Source: Symbiodinium natans (Eukaryota; Sar; Dinophyceae; Suessiales; Symbiodiniaceae). From it: a stretch of 64,000 bases of DNA. The DNA is taken from NCBI GenBank assembly GCA_905221605.1, contig CAJNDS010002449.1, forward strand, positions 124,001 to 188,000, given 5' to 3'. The translations under genes were made by a program, and so were the position numbers. Position 1 is the first letter of the stretch. Every line of letters starts with the position of its first letter. The notes beneath the pieces were generated by a model, which saw only the letters and a program-made list of their open reading frames with translations, searched no databases and was not told the origin of the DNA. This document shows, piece by piece, positions 34,900 through 46,741 of the stretch.

Positions 34900-36265
34900 G
34901 TCTGCGTCGCGTGTGCTCGGCCTTCGGATATAGCCAGAAGGTAGGGAGGCATTGAGTACCATATTATATGACCACAGGCCTGGAAGTTCCACTTTTGGAT
35001 GGTAAGGGCTCAAGACTTCAACTGGATTAAGGGGAACCTTCAACTGGGTATGAAAGCCCTGGGATGGATGCCCCACAGGCTCTGCAATGACACGACTCAA
35101 TGACACGACTCAGAGCATCTGTCCTAAAGCTATTGAGCCCAAGCCTACCCCCTGGCGTAAGGTGGGCTATAAGGGGGTTGGGCTGATTCGGACTTCGGGG
35201 TGACGGTGATTCAGGGTGATGTCCGACGCGGCTCCAAGCTGTTTTTGGGTCTGCAGAGGCGGTGCAGGCAATTCAGGTTCAGTAATTGCCTCCCAGGCGC
35301 TCGTCAAGGAACAGCTCCTGCCAAAAGACTCATCCGCGCGAACTCTTGCGAAGATGCACAACTTCAACAAAAGGACCAACAAAAGCACGCTCAGGCACAG
35401 TTAGTGCCAGAAATCGTGCGTTTGCTCCCATTTGGAATAAACTCATGCCGGCTTTGGCTCACTATGGCAAACCATTCTCGGTGTCCGAGGAATCACCAAG
35501 CAGGTTGGGTGGTTGCACCATGTTGCACCCCAAAACGTGGTTTAACAAAAGCACGCACACATGTAAGAACATATCCGGGCAGCGATTCGAGGGGACAGGA
35601 TTTCTTGACACATCCTCACACTCGGAATGCTCGAACTAGCAAAGCAAGCGGGCCGGCTGTCACGGAGGCCGCATCAGGAAGGCACCCGCACTACCTGCCC
35701 CAAACAAGAGAAGCCGCAGCGCCAAGTGATTTCGTGTCCGCTTACGACCTGTGAGACGATGTTCCCATGCGCAAGTATCATGTTTCTCAAGACGCACATG
35801 CAACCTCAACAATTGCCCTGGCAAGCCCAAACGTGTTTATGGTTTAGTCCGCCGCCCGCGCGTTGAGCTGCACTTGACCGCATCCTTCCTGGATTGTAAG
35901 TGCCAGTCGATACCCAGGTTAAGGGCTTAATTTCGCACAATGCCATTTCTTGTCAGGTGCTGATCTGTAAACCACCCTGAACGAACACCTCTCTCCGCTT
36001 CCGCTTCGCTGCTTCCTTGCATGTCGTACTCACGCGTACAGCGACCGAGCCATGGCCTGCTCCGACGGTTCTCCGGCGGGCCCTCAGCGGTCGCGACCCC
36101 GAGACGGCCCCCCTGCGCACACGAGCAAGACAGACGCAAGTTTGCCTAGCAGACGACACAATGTGCCTGCGGCAAGACGCCCAGGTAGCGCGTGGTTTAG
36201 GTGTGAATGTTTTCCCAGGTTTGGCCGGCCCTGGGCCCCAGAGATTTCATGACAATTGCAGTAAC
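34900..36265. other. No gene assigned
   Basis: A 184-codon plus-strand frame (35,200-35,754) has two similar TTAACAAAAGCACGC-type segments and no motif. I see nothing else to support a gene. Confidence 0.25.
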
Positions 36266-36269
36266 ATAC

Positions 36270-37332
36270 GCTGACAAATGTGGTGATGAGCACTTCGTCC
36301 CGCGATTCCGCTCGCCACAGCGGCAGGAAGGCATGGATGCCGCAGAAAAGTCTGGGAACACATGCCGCCTGCGAGATTCGAAGCCTCGACCTCTTATGTG
36401 GCTTTGTTCGACATAGGACCTGCGTTGAGCGAGTCAAGAGAGCTTGCCGAATTCTGCTCCTGATTGTGCTGGACTGAGAATCGCAGGCCAGAGAAAACGA
36501 GATGGAGGTTGGCAGGGTGAGACCAGGAAAGGAGGAAGGAGGAGAGCAGCGCATGGTTTGCTCAACAGCTGCCTGTTGCAGAGTTGTGTTGACAAGGCCA
36601 GCTTGCAAAAACATAATTGCGACACTGTCAGCCCACTGCAATCCTGTTGTGCGCCGGATTCTTACCTGCGAGCCTGAAGTTTCGACTCTCACAAAAGTTT
36701 ACACAAGTTTACACGACCTTGCAGAAAAGTAAGCCGCTGAAATCATAGCGCAGCAGAGTTTGCAGCAGGTCCTCCACCACGTGCCCAGGCGCTGCCGTGT
36801 TGAAGCTGTTGACCCAGCGCTTCTTGTAGGCGCTCAGCACATCGTTCTTCCTCGGGTTGGGACTTATGGTGCTTAGCTATGTGGATTTCATCAGTCAGTC
36901 AAAAATCGGACTGCTTGACCTGTATAAGGGGCCAAGGCTGCCTTGGGCGGCCACTGCGATAGTCCTTGACACCATGTTTGCGAGTCCCCTTTCGAAAGTT
37001 CGGCTGGAAACCGAGAAGCGCCGTGCCTTGCAACTCTGCTGAGCATCTCTTAAGGCCGTCCTCCTTTGTCAACCCCGAAACCGTAACCCTCTTGGCCACC
37101 ACGGCAATTGCCCTCTAAGCCTGAAGCCCAAGCCCCAAAAACGTGAATATCTCGCACAGCACAAAAGCAATGAACATCTTGCTACACAGCATCTGGCGCC
37201 CGGCCCCGAACATGCACTCGACAAGGAAACTGAGACCACCAACCTTCCCTTTACTACTAGTTGCTGCAGAAACCCCCAAAAAGCCAAAATACTATTCCTT
37301 CTAAGGGTGAAAAAAGATCTCTGTTTTTTTTT

Positions 37333-37363
<31 letters not shown>

Positions 37364-39420
37364 GCTTAAGCAACTAGTAGTTGAACTGAAGCTTGGGATC
37401 GGCACGTAGTTGGTAGGCGACTTCTCAGGATGCTTCATGCACTCGTAAAGCTCCTGCATCTGGCCAAGCCTCACAACCCGGCTGGTGATTTTGCGCAACT
37501 GGGTCTAAGGCGTATAAGGCTTAAGGTCCGGATGTAGTCGACCGCACTCGCACTCCACATTCTACGTTCTACGTTCTGCAAACGAGAGCTGATCACGAGG
37601 TTCGTGTGAAGCATGAAGAGCCCCCTGTCTGTAACATGAGCAGGGCAGTGTTTTTGGAGCATTCTTTAAAGGGGAAGCCATCATTCTTCCCTCGCAAGTT
37701 AGCATCATACCCTTTTTGCATCCGGGCTTGGAGAGTCGGCCGGGAATGGTCCGGAAATCGTGGTGACTTGCATCTGATAATCAGCATCATACCCTAAACT
37801 CTAAACCCTAAACCCTAAACCCTAAACCCTAAACCCTAAACCCTAAACCCTAAACCCTAAACAAATAACCCTCACATCTGCGACATCTGAGCTCGGCACC
37901 CTGGAGCTTCCTTTCCAAACGCCGCAAAGGAAAAGGTCACTGTGAGGGCGATGGGGTTCCTGATGGTTCCAACAGTCCAAATTTTCGAGTTCCCTGCCTT
38001 GGGACAAGACTACATCTATGCTAGGCAGCAGCATCTTGATTCTCAAGTCCAGGTGTTCGTGCGCACGGGGTTCGAGCTTGTCCAAGCCAAGGGCTTAAAG
38101 TTGGAAATTCGCAAAGCTGAGACCTGCAATGGCTTCCAGACAGAAGCCGCCGGAATCTGTCCCTTACAGAAGCATCTCGAACGCAAAAGCGGCTGCCGCT
38201 CCCACATCGGCCAAGCGTCTCGGTCACATTGAGGTCCTCCGAATGGGTCGAACGAGGCTGCTGATTGTGAGCTAGGACGAGGAACAAAAGGGTCCAAATG
38301 ACCAGACCACCAGCAACAAAACACACACACACACACACACAAAAAGTCTCAATCTAAAACCCTCATCCCTGCCCATGCAGCCCCTGCCAAAAGGCCTTCT
38401 CAGCTTGAAGGATGGCGTCCAAGCTGGTGACCATGGCGCGGCAGACCTTTCGGTGGAGCAAGCTCAGTGCATCTCTCAGTTCGCCACGGGGCCAACAAGC
38501 TGTCCCGAGCACCGTTGCTACTTGGGTTTAGGGTTCTTGTAACTCTTTCATCGTCAACGTTACGCTCGGATAGATCCAACCACCTTGACTTAGCATAGAC
38601 CATCAAGAAGACGCGACCACCCGACAGACCCAGGGAAAAGAAGAGCAGGCCAGGCTACCCAGGCACATTGCGTGAGATGCCTGAGGCTTCGGGCTTGTAA
38701 TTTCCATATATTGCTAATGCCATCAGGACCAAATAAGTGCTTTGGATGGGTCACAGGACCAGACGATCGACAGGGCTATCGCTGACGAAGCCCGCATTCA
38801 AGTTCGCTCAACTCACCAAGCCAGCACCAGCCCTAAAGCCGAAGCCCCACACTCTGCGGCAAGACTTGGGACAAGCTGCATTTGTCCGCGGGTGGACCTT
38901 CGTGCAGGGACTCCAGGTTGAAAGCTTATGTGTAAATTTCGGGCTTAGGGATGTTCTCGAGACTTTCGGTTTTTTTTTTTTTTTTTTGGGGGGGGGGGGG
39001 GGTTGGCAGACCAAGGATCTGGTCTCCTTCCCCCCCTTCAGAAACAATACTTTAACCCGGCAGTCCTAAAGACCCTGTTTTGAGACTCCCTGAAGCACTG
39101 TACACCGTACGCCCTCGTTTTGTGGTGTCCAGCTCTTGCTGATCTTTGGCCGGCTGTTCCCCTGCAAAAAACCCTCAGAGCCCAAAGGTCGTCATAACAA
39201 TAACAGCAGCAGACAGAAGATACAGATTCAGCAGATGCCCTCATCCCTCTGAACCTAGGCCTTTCGCAAACATCCCGACTCCAGCCTGCCTTGAGGTCGG
39301 GCTCATTGCTGATGATCAGGGCTTTCAGGGCCGGGTGGTACATGGTGTAATTCCTGTGCCCATTGTGCCCAGCATCGACAGCGTGTGTTTCGTGCGCCAT
39401 GGATCGTGAACGCACAAGGC
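36270..39420 (-). CDS. Unrecognised multi-exon gene(s) with hydrophobic segments
   Basis: Minus-strand exons in order: about 39,415-39,285 (GHRNYTMYHPALKALIISNE, ending PDLK at a GC donor); about 38,515-38,365 (ELRDALSLLHRKVCRAMVTS, then LDAILQAEKAFWQGL); about 38,320-38,230 (VAGGLVIWTLLFLVLAHNQQ, a membrane helix); about 37,775-37,695 (DADYQMQVTTISGPFPADSP); about 37,498-37,390 (LRKITSRVVRLGQMQELYEC, then MKHPEKSPTNYVPIP); 37,243-about 37,140 (VGGLSFLVECMFGAGRQMLC, then SKMFIAFVLCEIFTFLG, a second helix); about 36,852-36,735 (NDVLSAYKKRWVNSFNTAAP, then VVEDLLQTLLRYDF); about 36,385-36,280 (CGIHAFLPLWRAESRDEVLI). The segments look coding by composition. They may be one gene or two adjacent ones. 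A telomere-like array and a small inverted-repeat element lie in introns. No family is recognised. Confidence 0.45.
37253..37381. mobile_element. 129-bp element with 13-bp perfect terminal inverted repeats and T-run/G-run
   Basis: The ends ACTACTAGTTGCT (37,253-37,265) and AGCAACTAGTAGT (37,369-37,381) are exact reverse complements. Just inside, CCCCCAAAAA on the left faces a T-run of about 20 followed by a G-run of about 20 on the right. The element fills nearly the whole interval between coding segments at 37,390 and 37,243. A relative lies at 41,093-41,192. Confidence 0.7.
37791..37862 (-). repeat. CCCTAAA telomere-like array
   Basis: About nine consecutive perfect CCCTAAA units after a few imperfect ones. 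The C-rich strand is plus, so orientation is opposite to the 18-kb and 34-kb arrays. Confidence 0.95.
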
Positions 39421-39429
39421 GTGGGCACG

Positions 39430-40600
39430 GGGTGGTACCATGTGTATGCTTCGTGGCCCTTCGTCTAGTGGTGCTCTAGACTGCAAGCTGGACAAGTGGC
39501 TAACACCGTTTTGTTGGGGAACGCCCAGTTCGGTCCTCGCACCAGCCCTCCGAGGGTGAAAGCTCTCTACCGTCCCTGAACAAGGAGAACCATTCTTTTC
39601 CAGGCCCCAACTGCCAAACTGCGCTCCCTTTCTCGACCAAGGCACCTGATGGTGAATCCCTTCTTCAAGTTGCCTGACGCCATGACAACTGCGTGACCGC
39701 CCCTTTTCTTGCAGGCTTCGGCCTTCGACATTTTGTGTTAGAATGAGAACATCTCGATGTCGATTGTAGAAACTGTTAAGGCAACACATGGATGTGAGAG
39801 ATACCCCACACATACCAAAGCTAGAACTTTGAAGCATGGATTTCAACTACAGGCATTAGCTTCTTTTGTTCCTGTTTGAGAGGCAAGATTTCTCAGCTTC
39901 CTGATAACAGGGGCGTTTGTGCATGTGCGGCCTGCAGCAAATGCTGCGTTGATGTGGGCGACACAAAGAACAAGAACGCTTCGATCAAGAGAGGTGGGAC
40001 TCTAGGAGAGGGCGGGCTGTTCTCCCCCATGCGAAAGAAGGAAGAAGAAGAAGAAGAGGGTTGGACTGTTCCGGTTCTTCTCCCCAATCCCTGAAAAGAA
40101 CAGGAGTCCGGGTGTTGGGGCGGGGAGGTCTTCCATCTTAGGGCAGGAGAAGGACAACCCTGCCTTGTGTACGCTATCCCTTGGTCGGCAATGCTCATAG
40201 CATGGATGCTGCCCTATGGTGCCACGGTAAACTGCACGACGTTCAGCTCATGGATGTCTTTCGATTTGTTGCTGTCGGTCCTCGCTGTCTTTGCATCAAT
40301 ATATGACAGTATTGATGAAGATCATGATATAACAGCAGCCATTTTCGCCCAAGCTTGTCAGGTCAAAGAGTGTTTCCTATCGGTCCTTTGCCTTCTTTAC
40401 ATTGCAGCAAACAAATGCTGCCCAAACCGATAACCTGTCTGGTCCTGACTGACCTTCTTGGGATGACATGATGTAACGGGCCGATGGCAGTACATCCTTC
40501 TTGGGATCAATGACGCAACGGGCCGATAGCAGTACATTTTGCCCCGACCTGTCTAGCAAGATTTGCTGCAGTCGAGGCGGGCCGATAGCAGCAAGCTTTC
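39430..40600. other. No gene assigned
   Basis: A T-run/G-run junction lies at about 38,970-39,003, just before this stretch. A plus-strand frame at 40,167-40,433 has hydrophobic segments (DLLLSVLAVFASI, CFLSVLCLLYIAA) but no context. GGGCCGAT(A/G)GCAG recurs three times between 40,475 and 40,590 as a short degenerate repeat. Confidence 0.25.
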
Positions 40601-40609
40601 CATTCAGAA

Positions 40610-41035
40610 GTCTTTCAATTCTCTTACTCCCTCAGGTTCTTTTCATGCCAGACTTCTAAGCAGGCTTGAAAATCCTTAAACTCATGAAATCTTTAATTGT
40701 GCAAAGGAAAATAATCGGCCAGAGGCATTTTCGTTTCGTTCAAGCTTCATAAAGTTAGTTCAATGTTACGAAAATTTGAAGAATCGAAGTTTGAAAAGTC
40801 GTAAAAATCCTTGCGTTCCGACAATCAATTGCCGAATGTCTGACTGTAAAAAGGCTAAACCTATTTTAGGCCTAAAGTCTGTAAATTTCCAAAATTCCAA
40901 AGTTCACGCATGCGTTCATGAAGACCGCGAAGTACATGTAACTCTTTATAGTCCCCATTTCAAGCGAAAATTCGTAATTCGGCTTACATTCTTGGACTTC
41001 GGTAAAGATCTTAAGTTCCTTAGTTGAGCAAAGCG
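40610..41035. other. AT-rich island
   Basis: About 420 bases rich in AAAT, TTGAA and TCGTAAAAA words, distinctly more AT-rich than either flank. The plus-strand frame 40,776-41,027 is lysine-rich because of that composition and has no motif. It may be inserted or organelle-derived DNA; nothing identifies the source. Confidence 0.4.
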
Positions 41036-41092
41036 TGCTCAGGGCCACGCGCCGGACGGGACCTCCCACCCGGTCCCACACCAAAAATACTA

Positions 41093-41192
41093 TTTGCTAA
41101 AGAACCCCCCAAAAATGGAACAATATTCCCTATACTACTTAGTTTACTACTTATAAGGAAGACGTTTTTTTTTGGGGGAGTTCTTAAGCAAT
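41093..41192. mobile_element. 100-bp inverted-repeat element related to the one at 37.3 kb
   Basis: The left end TTGCTAAAGAACCCCCCAAA and right end TTTGGGGGAGTTCTTAAGCA are inverted copies with one or two differences. Like the 37.3-kb element it has TTGCT, a short spacer, a C-run and an A-run on the left, mirrored on the right, and an outer CCAAAATACTATT-like word. Confidence 0.6.
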
Positions 41193-42065
41193 TCGTAGAT
41201 ACCCAAATCCGCATCAGCCACCCTTTGCCCGTTGCTTTTGCTTGGGGATCCCGGGAAGGGCGTCGATGATGCGCATCTCTCGGGCATCACTGGGACCAAA
41301 CGATGCCGCATCCCAAGATGCCCAAGACGCATGGAAAACAAGTTGTTTTTCTTTTCGGTTGGAATCGTTGTTCCGCTGCCCAGATGCTCCTAGCCGCGGC
41401 TGACAGAAGTCTGGCGCCCAACAACACTCAGGTGAAACAAACGAAACTACACACCAAGCAAGCCTTGCACATCCTTAGGCCCACCTGCGTTGCACACACG
41501 CACACGCAGTGTAGAGCAGGATGCCAGCAAACTGGCACTTGCTTGCCCTGCTACAGGGAGAGGAAGTGGAGGCGAAGACGTAGTAGAAGAAACACATGAT
41601 GTAGAAGAGAGATTGATCTGCCGCTTTTGTCGCAGCTTTGCGGTTGTGTGATGTACACTACACGTCCAGCAGCTTCCCACACACTCATCCTCACACGCCG
41701 AGTTGCTTGTGTAAGCCTCATAGACCTGGTCGAAGCAATGCCAGCCGTTCCTGGAAAGTGCGCACTTTCTGCTGCTGTGCGTGTATAGAAGGATCTGCCA
41801 GGCAAGCTGCCTCTGCTCTTCTTATCTTTTGCCCGCTGCTGCGTAATTATTAGGGCGGAAGCCCCGCTAGCGTTAAGCAGGGCGTGAGACTCCGACACGA
41901 GATGTCATTTCACCACTGTGACAAGAGATTTGTGCGTGCCACGTTGGGCGACGCCAGTGTGAAACGAAAGACCTGAACCAGCGTCGTTGAGCTATAATTG
42001 GAGGACCATGGTGGATAGGAGGCGGCAATTGTGCAAGGCGCTGCCCCTTCATCGCAGTTCTGCTC

Positions 42066-42870
42066 TTAAGACATTGAGAAGCGGTTCGGGCTCTGGCTTT
42101 TCTCAATCCGCTCCGGAGTGTGCAGCTGGCTCCATGAGGGCCACACAGACGACGCCGGAGAGCTGCTGGCAAGAGAATTTAGAGAAGCACCCGCGTCCTT
42201 GCGTTTACTTTGGCTAGGCCCTCTTTCAAGCCTCTTTTGACCCGCTTGCTTCTCACCACAACAAGAGAAAAATCCCTTAAGTCTTGCTCACCAGAACCGA
42301 GGTTCCGGAACTTGGGCCGGCAGCTGTGGCCGGTGCTCCCCCGACGGACTTCCTGGAGTGGAGTGGTGCGACAAGTGGCGCTGCTCCTCGGCGGCTCTTT
42401 TTTGGGGGGAAATCGCAAATCGAGGGAGGAGGGATTGCTTCAAGTTTGGTTGGCTTTGGCGCGTCAGTCACGACATAGGAGGACGAAGAGTTTTCCAAGT
42501 TAGGTCGCCCCTGCAAGTGTGAAGAGGTGAAGAAAAAAGGCTAGCCTTGTAAAGGGTTGTAGACTCTTGAGCCCTTCTTCTTCCAAGCAGCTATTATGCC
42601 CTTGGGCTGCACCAAGTCCCTGCCCAGGAAGCCTTGCACAGGTGCGCTTTTGCCTTGATTGGTCTTCAGGCGCCTGTGGAAAGCTAGATTTTCGTGATTC
42701 TAAACCTCGGTTGCTGGACTTGCTGGGCAAAAAGTTTAGAGAACGGCCAAGGTGCTGCCGATGTCCAGATGCTTGGAAGGACTTCTGGCTTCATGGATCT
42801 GGATGTCGAAGTGGGCGCTGGTCTTGGAGCCCGCTCGCGAGCCCACGGGGGTATTTCCAAAAGGTGAATG
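42066..42870 (-). CDS. Unrecognised serine/proline-rich protein, C-terminal exons
   Basis: Exon about 42,870-42,740 reads HSPFGNTPVGSRAGSKTSAH, then FDIQIHEARSPSKHLDI. Exon about 42,510-42,285 reads NLENSSSSYVVTDAPKPTKL, then PPKKSRRGAAPLVAP and APATAAGPSSGTSVL. The last exon, about 42,175-42,066, reads LASSSPASSVWPSWSQLHTP and ERIEKSQSPNRFSMS, ending at TAA (42,068-42,066). The composition suggests a disordered protein or tail. Splice joins are unresolved. The plus strand is also open through part of it (42,284-42,478), so strand is not certain for the middle exon. Confidence 0.35.
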
Positions 42871-42879
42871 AACCTCGGC

Positions 42880-45470
42880 TGCATGCCATGTGAGATCCCT
42901 GGTGACAGCTGATGTGATGATGTGCAGCTTCTTAGTTTCGAGGTCTCTCTTCAATAAAAACCACGATACTTCTCACCAGCCAAGCCACGTCAGTGGGCAG
43001 GTGTAGGTGGTGTGGGTCGTAAGGCGTCGACTGCGTGGGCATATGCAGCTGTGTGGGCACAGCAAGCTCTCGCATGGCCTGGCGAGCTGAGTAGGTGGAT
43101 ACAATGAGAAGATTCTTTAATTCTTTACCACACTGAACCCTTTAACTTGCTACGATATGAACAGCCCATGCGTCCCTGTGCAAGCTCATTAGGGATAACT
43201 TTGTGTACCAGAGGCTGCCGCTCGCCTCCTCCCGCCGGGCCCCTTTCTCCATCCTCTCTTTCTCTCTCCCTCCGTCCCTGTTCCTTTTTTCTATCTGACC
43301 CTCCCTGTCACCATCCCTTCGGACACAATGGCTTGTCAAAGCTACAGTGGCATCCTGCAGGTCGCCGAAAAGCCCTGAGCCTTACAAGTAACCCACCCGA
43401 CTCAACATGCCCTAAAAACAAACGACGCCGAATGCGGAACCCTATGCCCTTCTAAGCATCTAGGCCCTAGGCTCTGAGGCCACTCAACCCGAGATCGTAC
43501 GGATTCACAGGACTGCCTGGGAGACGTGGTGCTTGCGCGGCTTCTGGGATACCAGGGGCTGCCTCACAAACAGCGTGTCAGCCAGGTCCGACATTGATTT
43601 GAAGGGTTTGGGAACATGGGCTTCAGAGTAGTTTAGAGGTTCATGTAGGGTTTAAGGCTTCACGTGGATTGCAGGGGAGGGCTGCAGGCTTGTGCATGAT
43701 GCTCGGCCCTTGCTCTTTTCGAAGACGTTTCTGCAAGCTTCCCTGACCATCAAGCATGAAACCCAAAACCACGCAATCATCCCAAAAATTCGACCGACAT
43801 GGTTCCTCATATCCATGATCCAGTTTGACTGCAAGGGTTTCCTTGGAAGGTTGAAATCTAGCTTCCCACATGAATCTGCCATGCCAGGGAGGCACGCCTC
43901 CAACCCACCGCAGACTTTCACACACTAGTCACTAGTCAAAAGGCCGATGAAACCCTCGTGCATTAAAGCATCTAGTAAAGTTGCTGGCGCCCAGACAATA
44001 AGCCCTGGAAGCCATGCGAAGGCAAGCCAAGCTGCAGTAGAACCGACCGTGCAGAATCGGCACTCTCTGTCTGCAGCAGCAGCGAGGCAGGATGGTCCTG
44101 GTTTGCGGCTGCAAAGCAATCAAGGGTCAGCTCTGGGCACCCTGTCACAACGTGAGACTTTGCAGGTTAAGCTGTAGCCTAAGCCATAATGCAGCATGGG
44201 CTGTTTCTCTCCTCGCCCAGCAAGTTCACGATTCGCTTCCTCCATAGGGCCTTCCAAAGGCAAAGGGAATGAGTGTAACTATACCTTGCAGATATGTCTT
44301 ACACTGATTAATGCAGGTGCCTGTCGCGCAAGCTCTCCTTGAGCCTGCGTGGTGCTGAGCACTGGCCGGAAGGCAAGGTAGTGCCAGAACCTTTCTGAGC
44401 TCAAGCTTAAGCCCCCAAACGTGGGGTGTTTCCGAGGTTCTCCTCTGCGAGGGCTTGTAGCAAAGCCAATCAGAAAAACACATAGGCTCGAACCGAACCA
44501 GAAAACTGCGGGGCTTAGTCAGAAAACACAGAAAAATGAAGGCTAAAATGGCGCGCGCCGTGCCACCCAGCGATCGAATGCAGGAGAAAATGAGAAAACC
44601 AAGAGGTCATTTGGTCGTTTGGTCACTAGCTTGCGGAGGCTCCAACTCAAGTGCTGGAAAAGGCCTCGGCAACCGGACGCAGTGGAAAAGCAGAAGGCTC
44701 CAACTCAGCCACAGGAAAATGCCTCAACCGCTTTCTGGTCATCTGGTCAGTAGGTCGCGAAGGCTCCGGCTCAGCCACGGCAAAAAGCTCCAAACCAGCC
44801 CACGTCCGCGGTCAACAGCGCCGTTATATGCGCACCCCGCACCCCACAGTCGACCCCAGGCCTCCCCGGTTATGGGCCCTCACCGATTTCTAAGCCTCAG
44901 AAAGTCGCATCAATCCCCCCTTTATTTTGCTACGTTGCTTGGCAGTGTCAGTCAGGGCCGACGCCTCGGTGTCGCGCCCCAGCCGGCCCTAGTACGCGCT
45001 TGTGGGTACAGATGCCTCGGGTAGCTCCCTCCATCCTGTCAACCGCAGACCGCGGACTTCTGGAAACGCTTGCCGATTTAGCCGCCCGCGTTTTCTGATT
45101 CATCCCCGCCTTTTTCCCGATGGCGAGGCTTGATTCAGCCGGTGTTCAGGCTATGTTTTGTTTGATTGACATTGACGCTTCCCCCGTTGCAGGAAGAACA
45201 AGGAACTCGAAGGAGCAAAGCGACGCTTTCGATGAGCAACAAAAAGCGAAACCATGGTCCCCGATACACATAGACGTGCAGCAGTCGCACGCTGAAAAAA
45301 GCACGTCAAATGCCAGTGGCTTCGACGATCGACGTGAAGTCCAGCATGCGACGAATAAAACAACTGTCATCAAATGTCCATAACATGTCGCAACTAAGAC
45401 GGAGAGCACAGCAAATCCCTGGCCGGGCTTCGGCAACCGGAACACAAGAGTGGAAGGACAGCGGTCACCT
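42880..45470. other. No gene assigned
   Basis: A CT-rich tract lies at about 43,225-43,300. Near 44,630-44,800 a degenerate repeat carries AGGCTCCAACTCA or AGGCTCCGGCTCA followed by AGCCAC(A/G)G at about 60-base spacing, which produces the long plus-strand frame 44,536-45,024. Minus-strand frames at 43,925-43,640 are ambiguous. Confidence 0.3.
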
Positions 45471-45479
45471 GGCTAACAA

Positions 45480-45960
45480 GGCTTTGTCCACCCTAGCGGC
45501 TGGTTGGTGTCGCGCTGGATCATGCCCATGGTGCTATCCATCTCGGCCTCTGGGTACACTTTCAACTCCTGCCAGGGTTCGGAGCTCGGATCGCAGCCAG
45601 ACTTAGTTAAAATGCCGAGAGGTAGCGGGCAAAACAGATCAGCGTGAGTCGGAAAGTGGTAGCCGCGTAGCCCCACGCCCAAACCTCAACAGACCCCCAA
45701 GTTGCCACATCCTCTTGAGGCAGATATCCAATCAAGACCACCAACACCTTGACACGTGCTGGCGGCAACAACACCTTTCATGATGGACCAGTCAATCCTC
45801 GACCCCGAGGTCCCCAAGCCCCCTCCACTCCTCAGCGCTGGCATCTTGTGGGATGGCCTCTCAAGCTCTTTCGACAGCGAATTGAGGAGCCGAGCTGCCA
45901 CAAAACGCTGCGTGGGCTTCAGGTCTGCCATCGTTTGTATGCGTAACACGATGTACATGG
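45480..45960 (-). CDS. Unrecognised protein, two exons
   Basis: Exon about 45,932-45,780 reads MADLKPTQRFVAARLLNSLS, then KELERPSHKMPALRSGG and RIDWSIMK, ending at AAAG/GTGTTG. Exon about 45,605-45,490 reads SGCDPSSEPWQELKVYPEAE, then MDSTMGMIQRDTNQPLGW. The sequence is typical of soluble protein and free of low complexity. The first ATG is a plausible start or an internal methionine. The family is not recognised. Confidence 0.45.
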
Positions 45961-46459
45961 AGCAAGGCCTTCACTGGGCCCTGAGTGTCTGTAGTGGTGT
46001 AACCATGACCCAGAAGGAATTTGGAAATCATAAAAGCTCACTTGGAATCAGTACGCAAGGCAGGCTGGTGATCCCAGATAGAGCGGAAGCTGCTCAAATC
46101 CATCGCGAGATTGGTGCCTGTGTTGGAGGTTGCTTCCAACCCGGAGCAAGTTGCAGTTCCCTGCCTGGCCTGCCTCGAACTTCATGCAAAACTCGAAGGC
46201 TGTAACCGTAATATACACTAATAATTGCACTCAACGCTGCATACAGCCGCGGCCTCATAGGCGCTTCGTCGACCGGGCGTGTGACGCCGCAAAGCCTGCA
46301 AGGTTTAAGACCGAAGCCTAGAGGTTTTTGTGGGGTGTAGATTTGAAGCCTTGACTTTGTAAAACTTTGTTGCGGCCACAACTCTCCAGAATGTGCTGGA
46401 CAGCCCACACCAGTTCGGGGGCACAAGCATGACTTAAACGCCTTAAGAGTGGCCAGCTT

Positions 46460-46741
46460 TCAAGCAGCAGCCTCTTCTCCCTGTGGCACAGCTTTTTGTG
46501 CTAGCTGCAAGCTGTAATCACCCACTTCGTCCCCTGCATCACTGACAACAAGTTGTTTGGCCGAACCGAGTATGTCGCTGAAAGTCCGTGGGAGGGAAGA
46601 GTCGGCCGCAGATGCGAGGCGGAGTAAGAGGGGCCATGCCCAGTTTGATGTGTAGGATTGTGCAGCACACTGAAAGCCAGCCCACGCCGAGTTTGAGGTA
46701 TTGTGAAGAAGGCTGAAGCCGGATTGTGGTGCCTCGTGCAC
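46460..46741 (-). CDS. Possible C-terminal exon, unrecognised
   Basis: The minus-strand frame reads ASAADSSLPRTFSDILGSAK, then QLVVSDAGDEVGDYSLQLAQ and ends KAVPQGEEAAA with a stop. The last 55 residues look coding; the upstream part of the frame does not. It may be upstream of, or separate from, the 45.5-kb gene. Confidence 0.3.
   Translation of the reverse strand: MHEAPQSGFSLLHNTSNSAWAGFQCAAQSYTSNWAWPLLLRLASAADSSLPRTFSDILGSAKQLVVSDAGDEVGDYSLQLAQKAVPQGEEAAA

Noticed and set aside
39455-39500. GGCCCTTCGTCTAGTGGT resembles the start of a tRNA
   Set aside because: No matching B box, anticodon stem or acceptor stem follows.
40167-40433. Plus-strand frame with two hydrophobic stretches
   Set aside because: No motif, no splice context, opposite to the gene block, and near a degenerate repeat.
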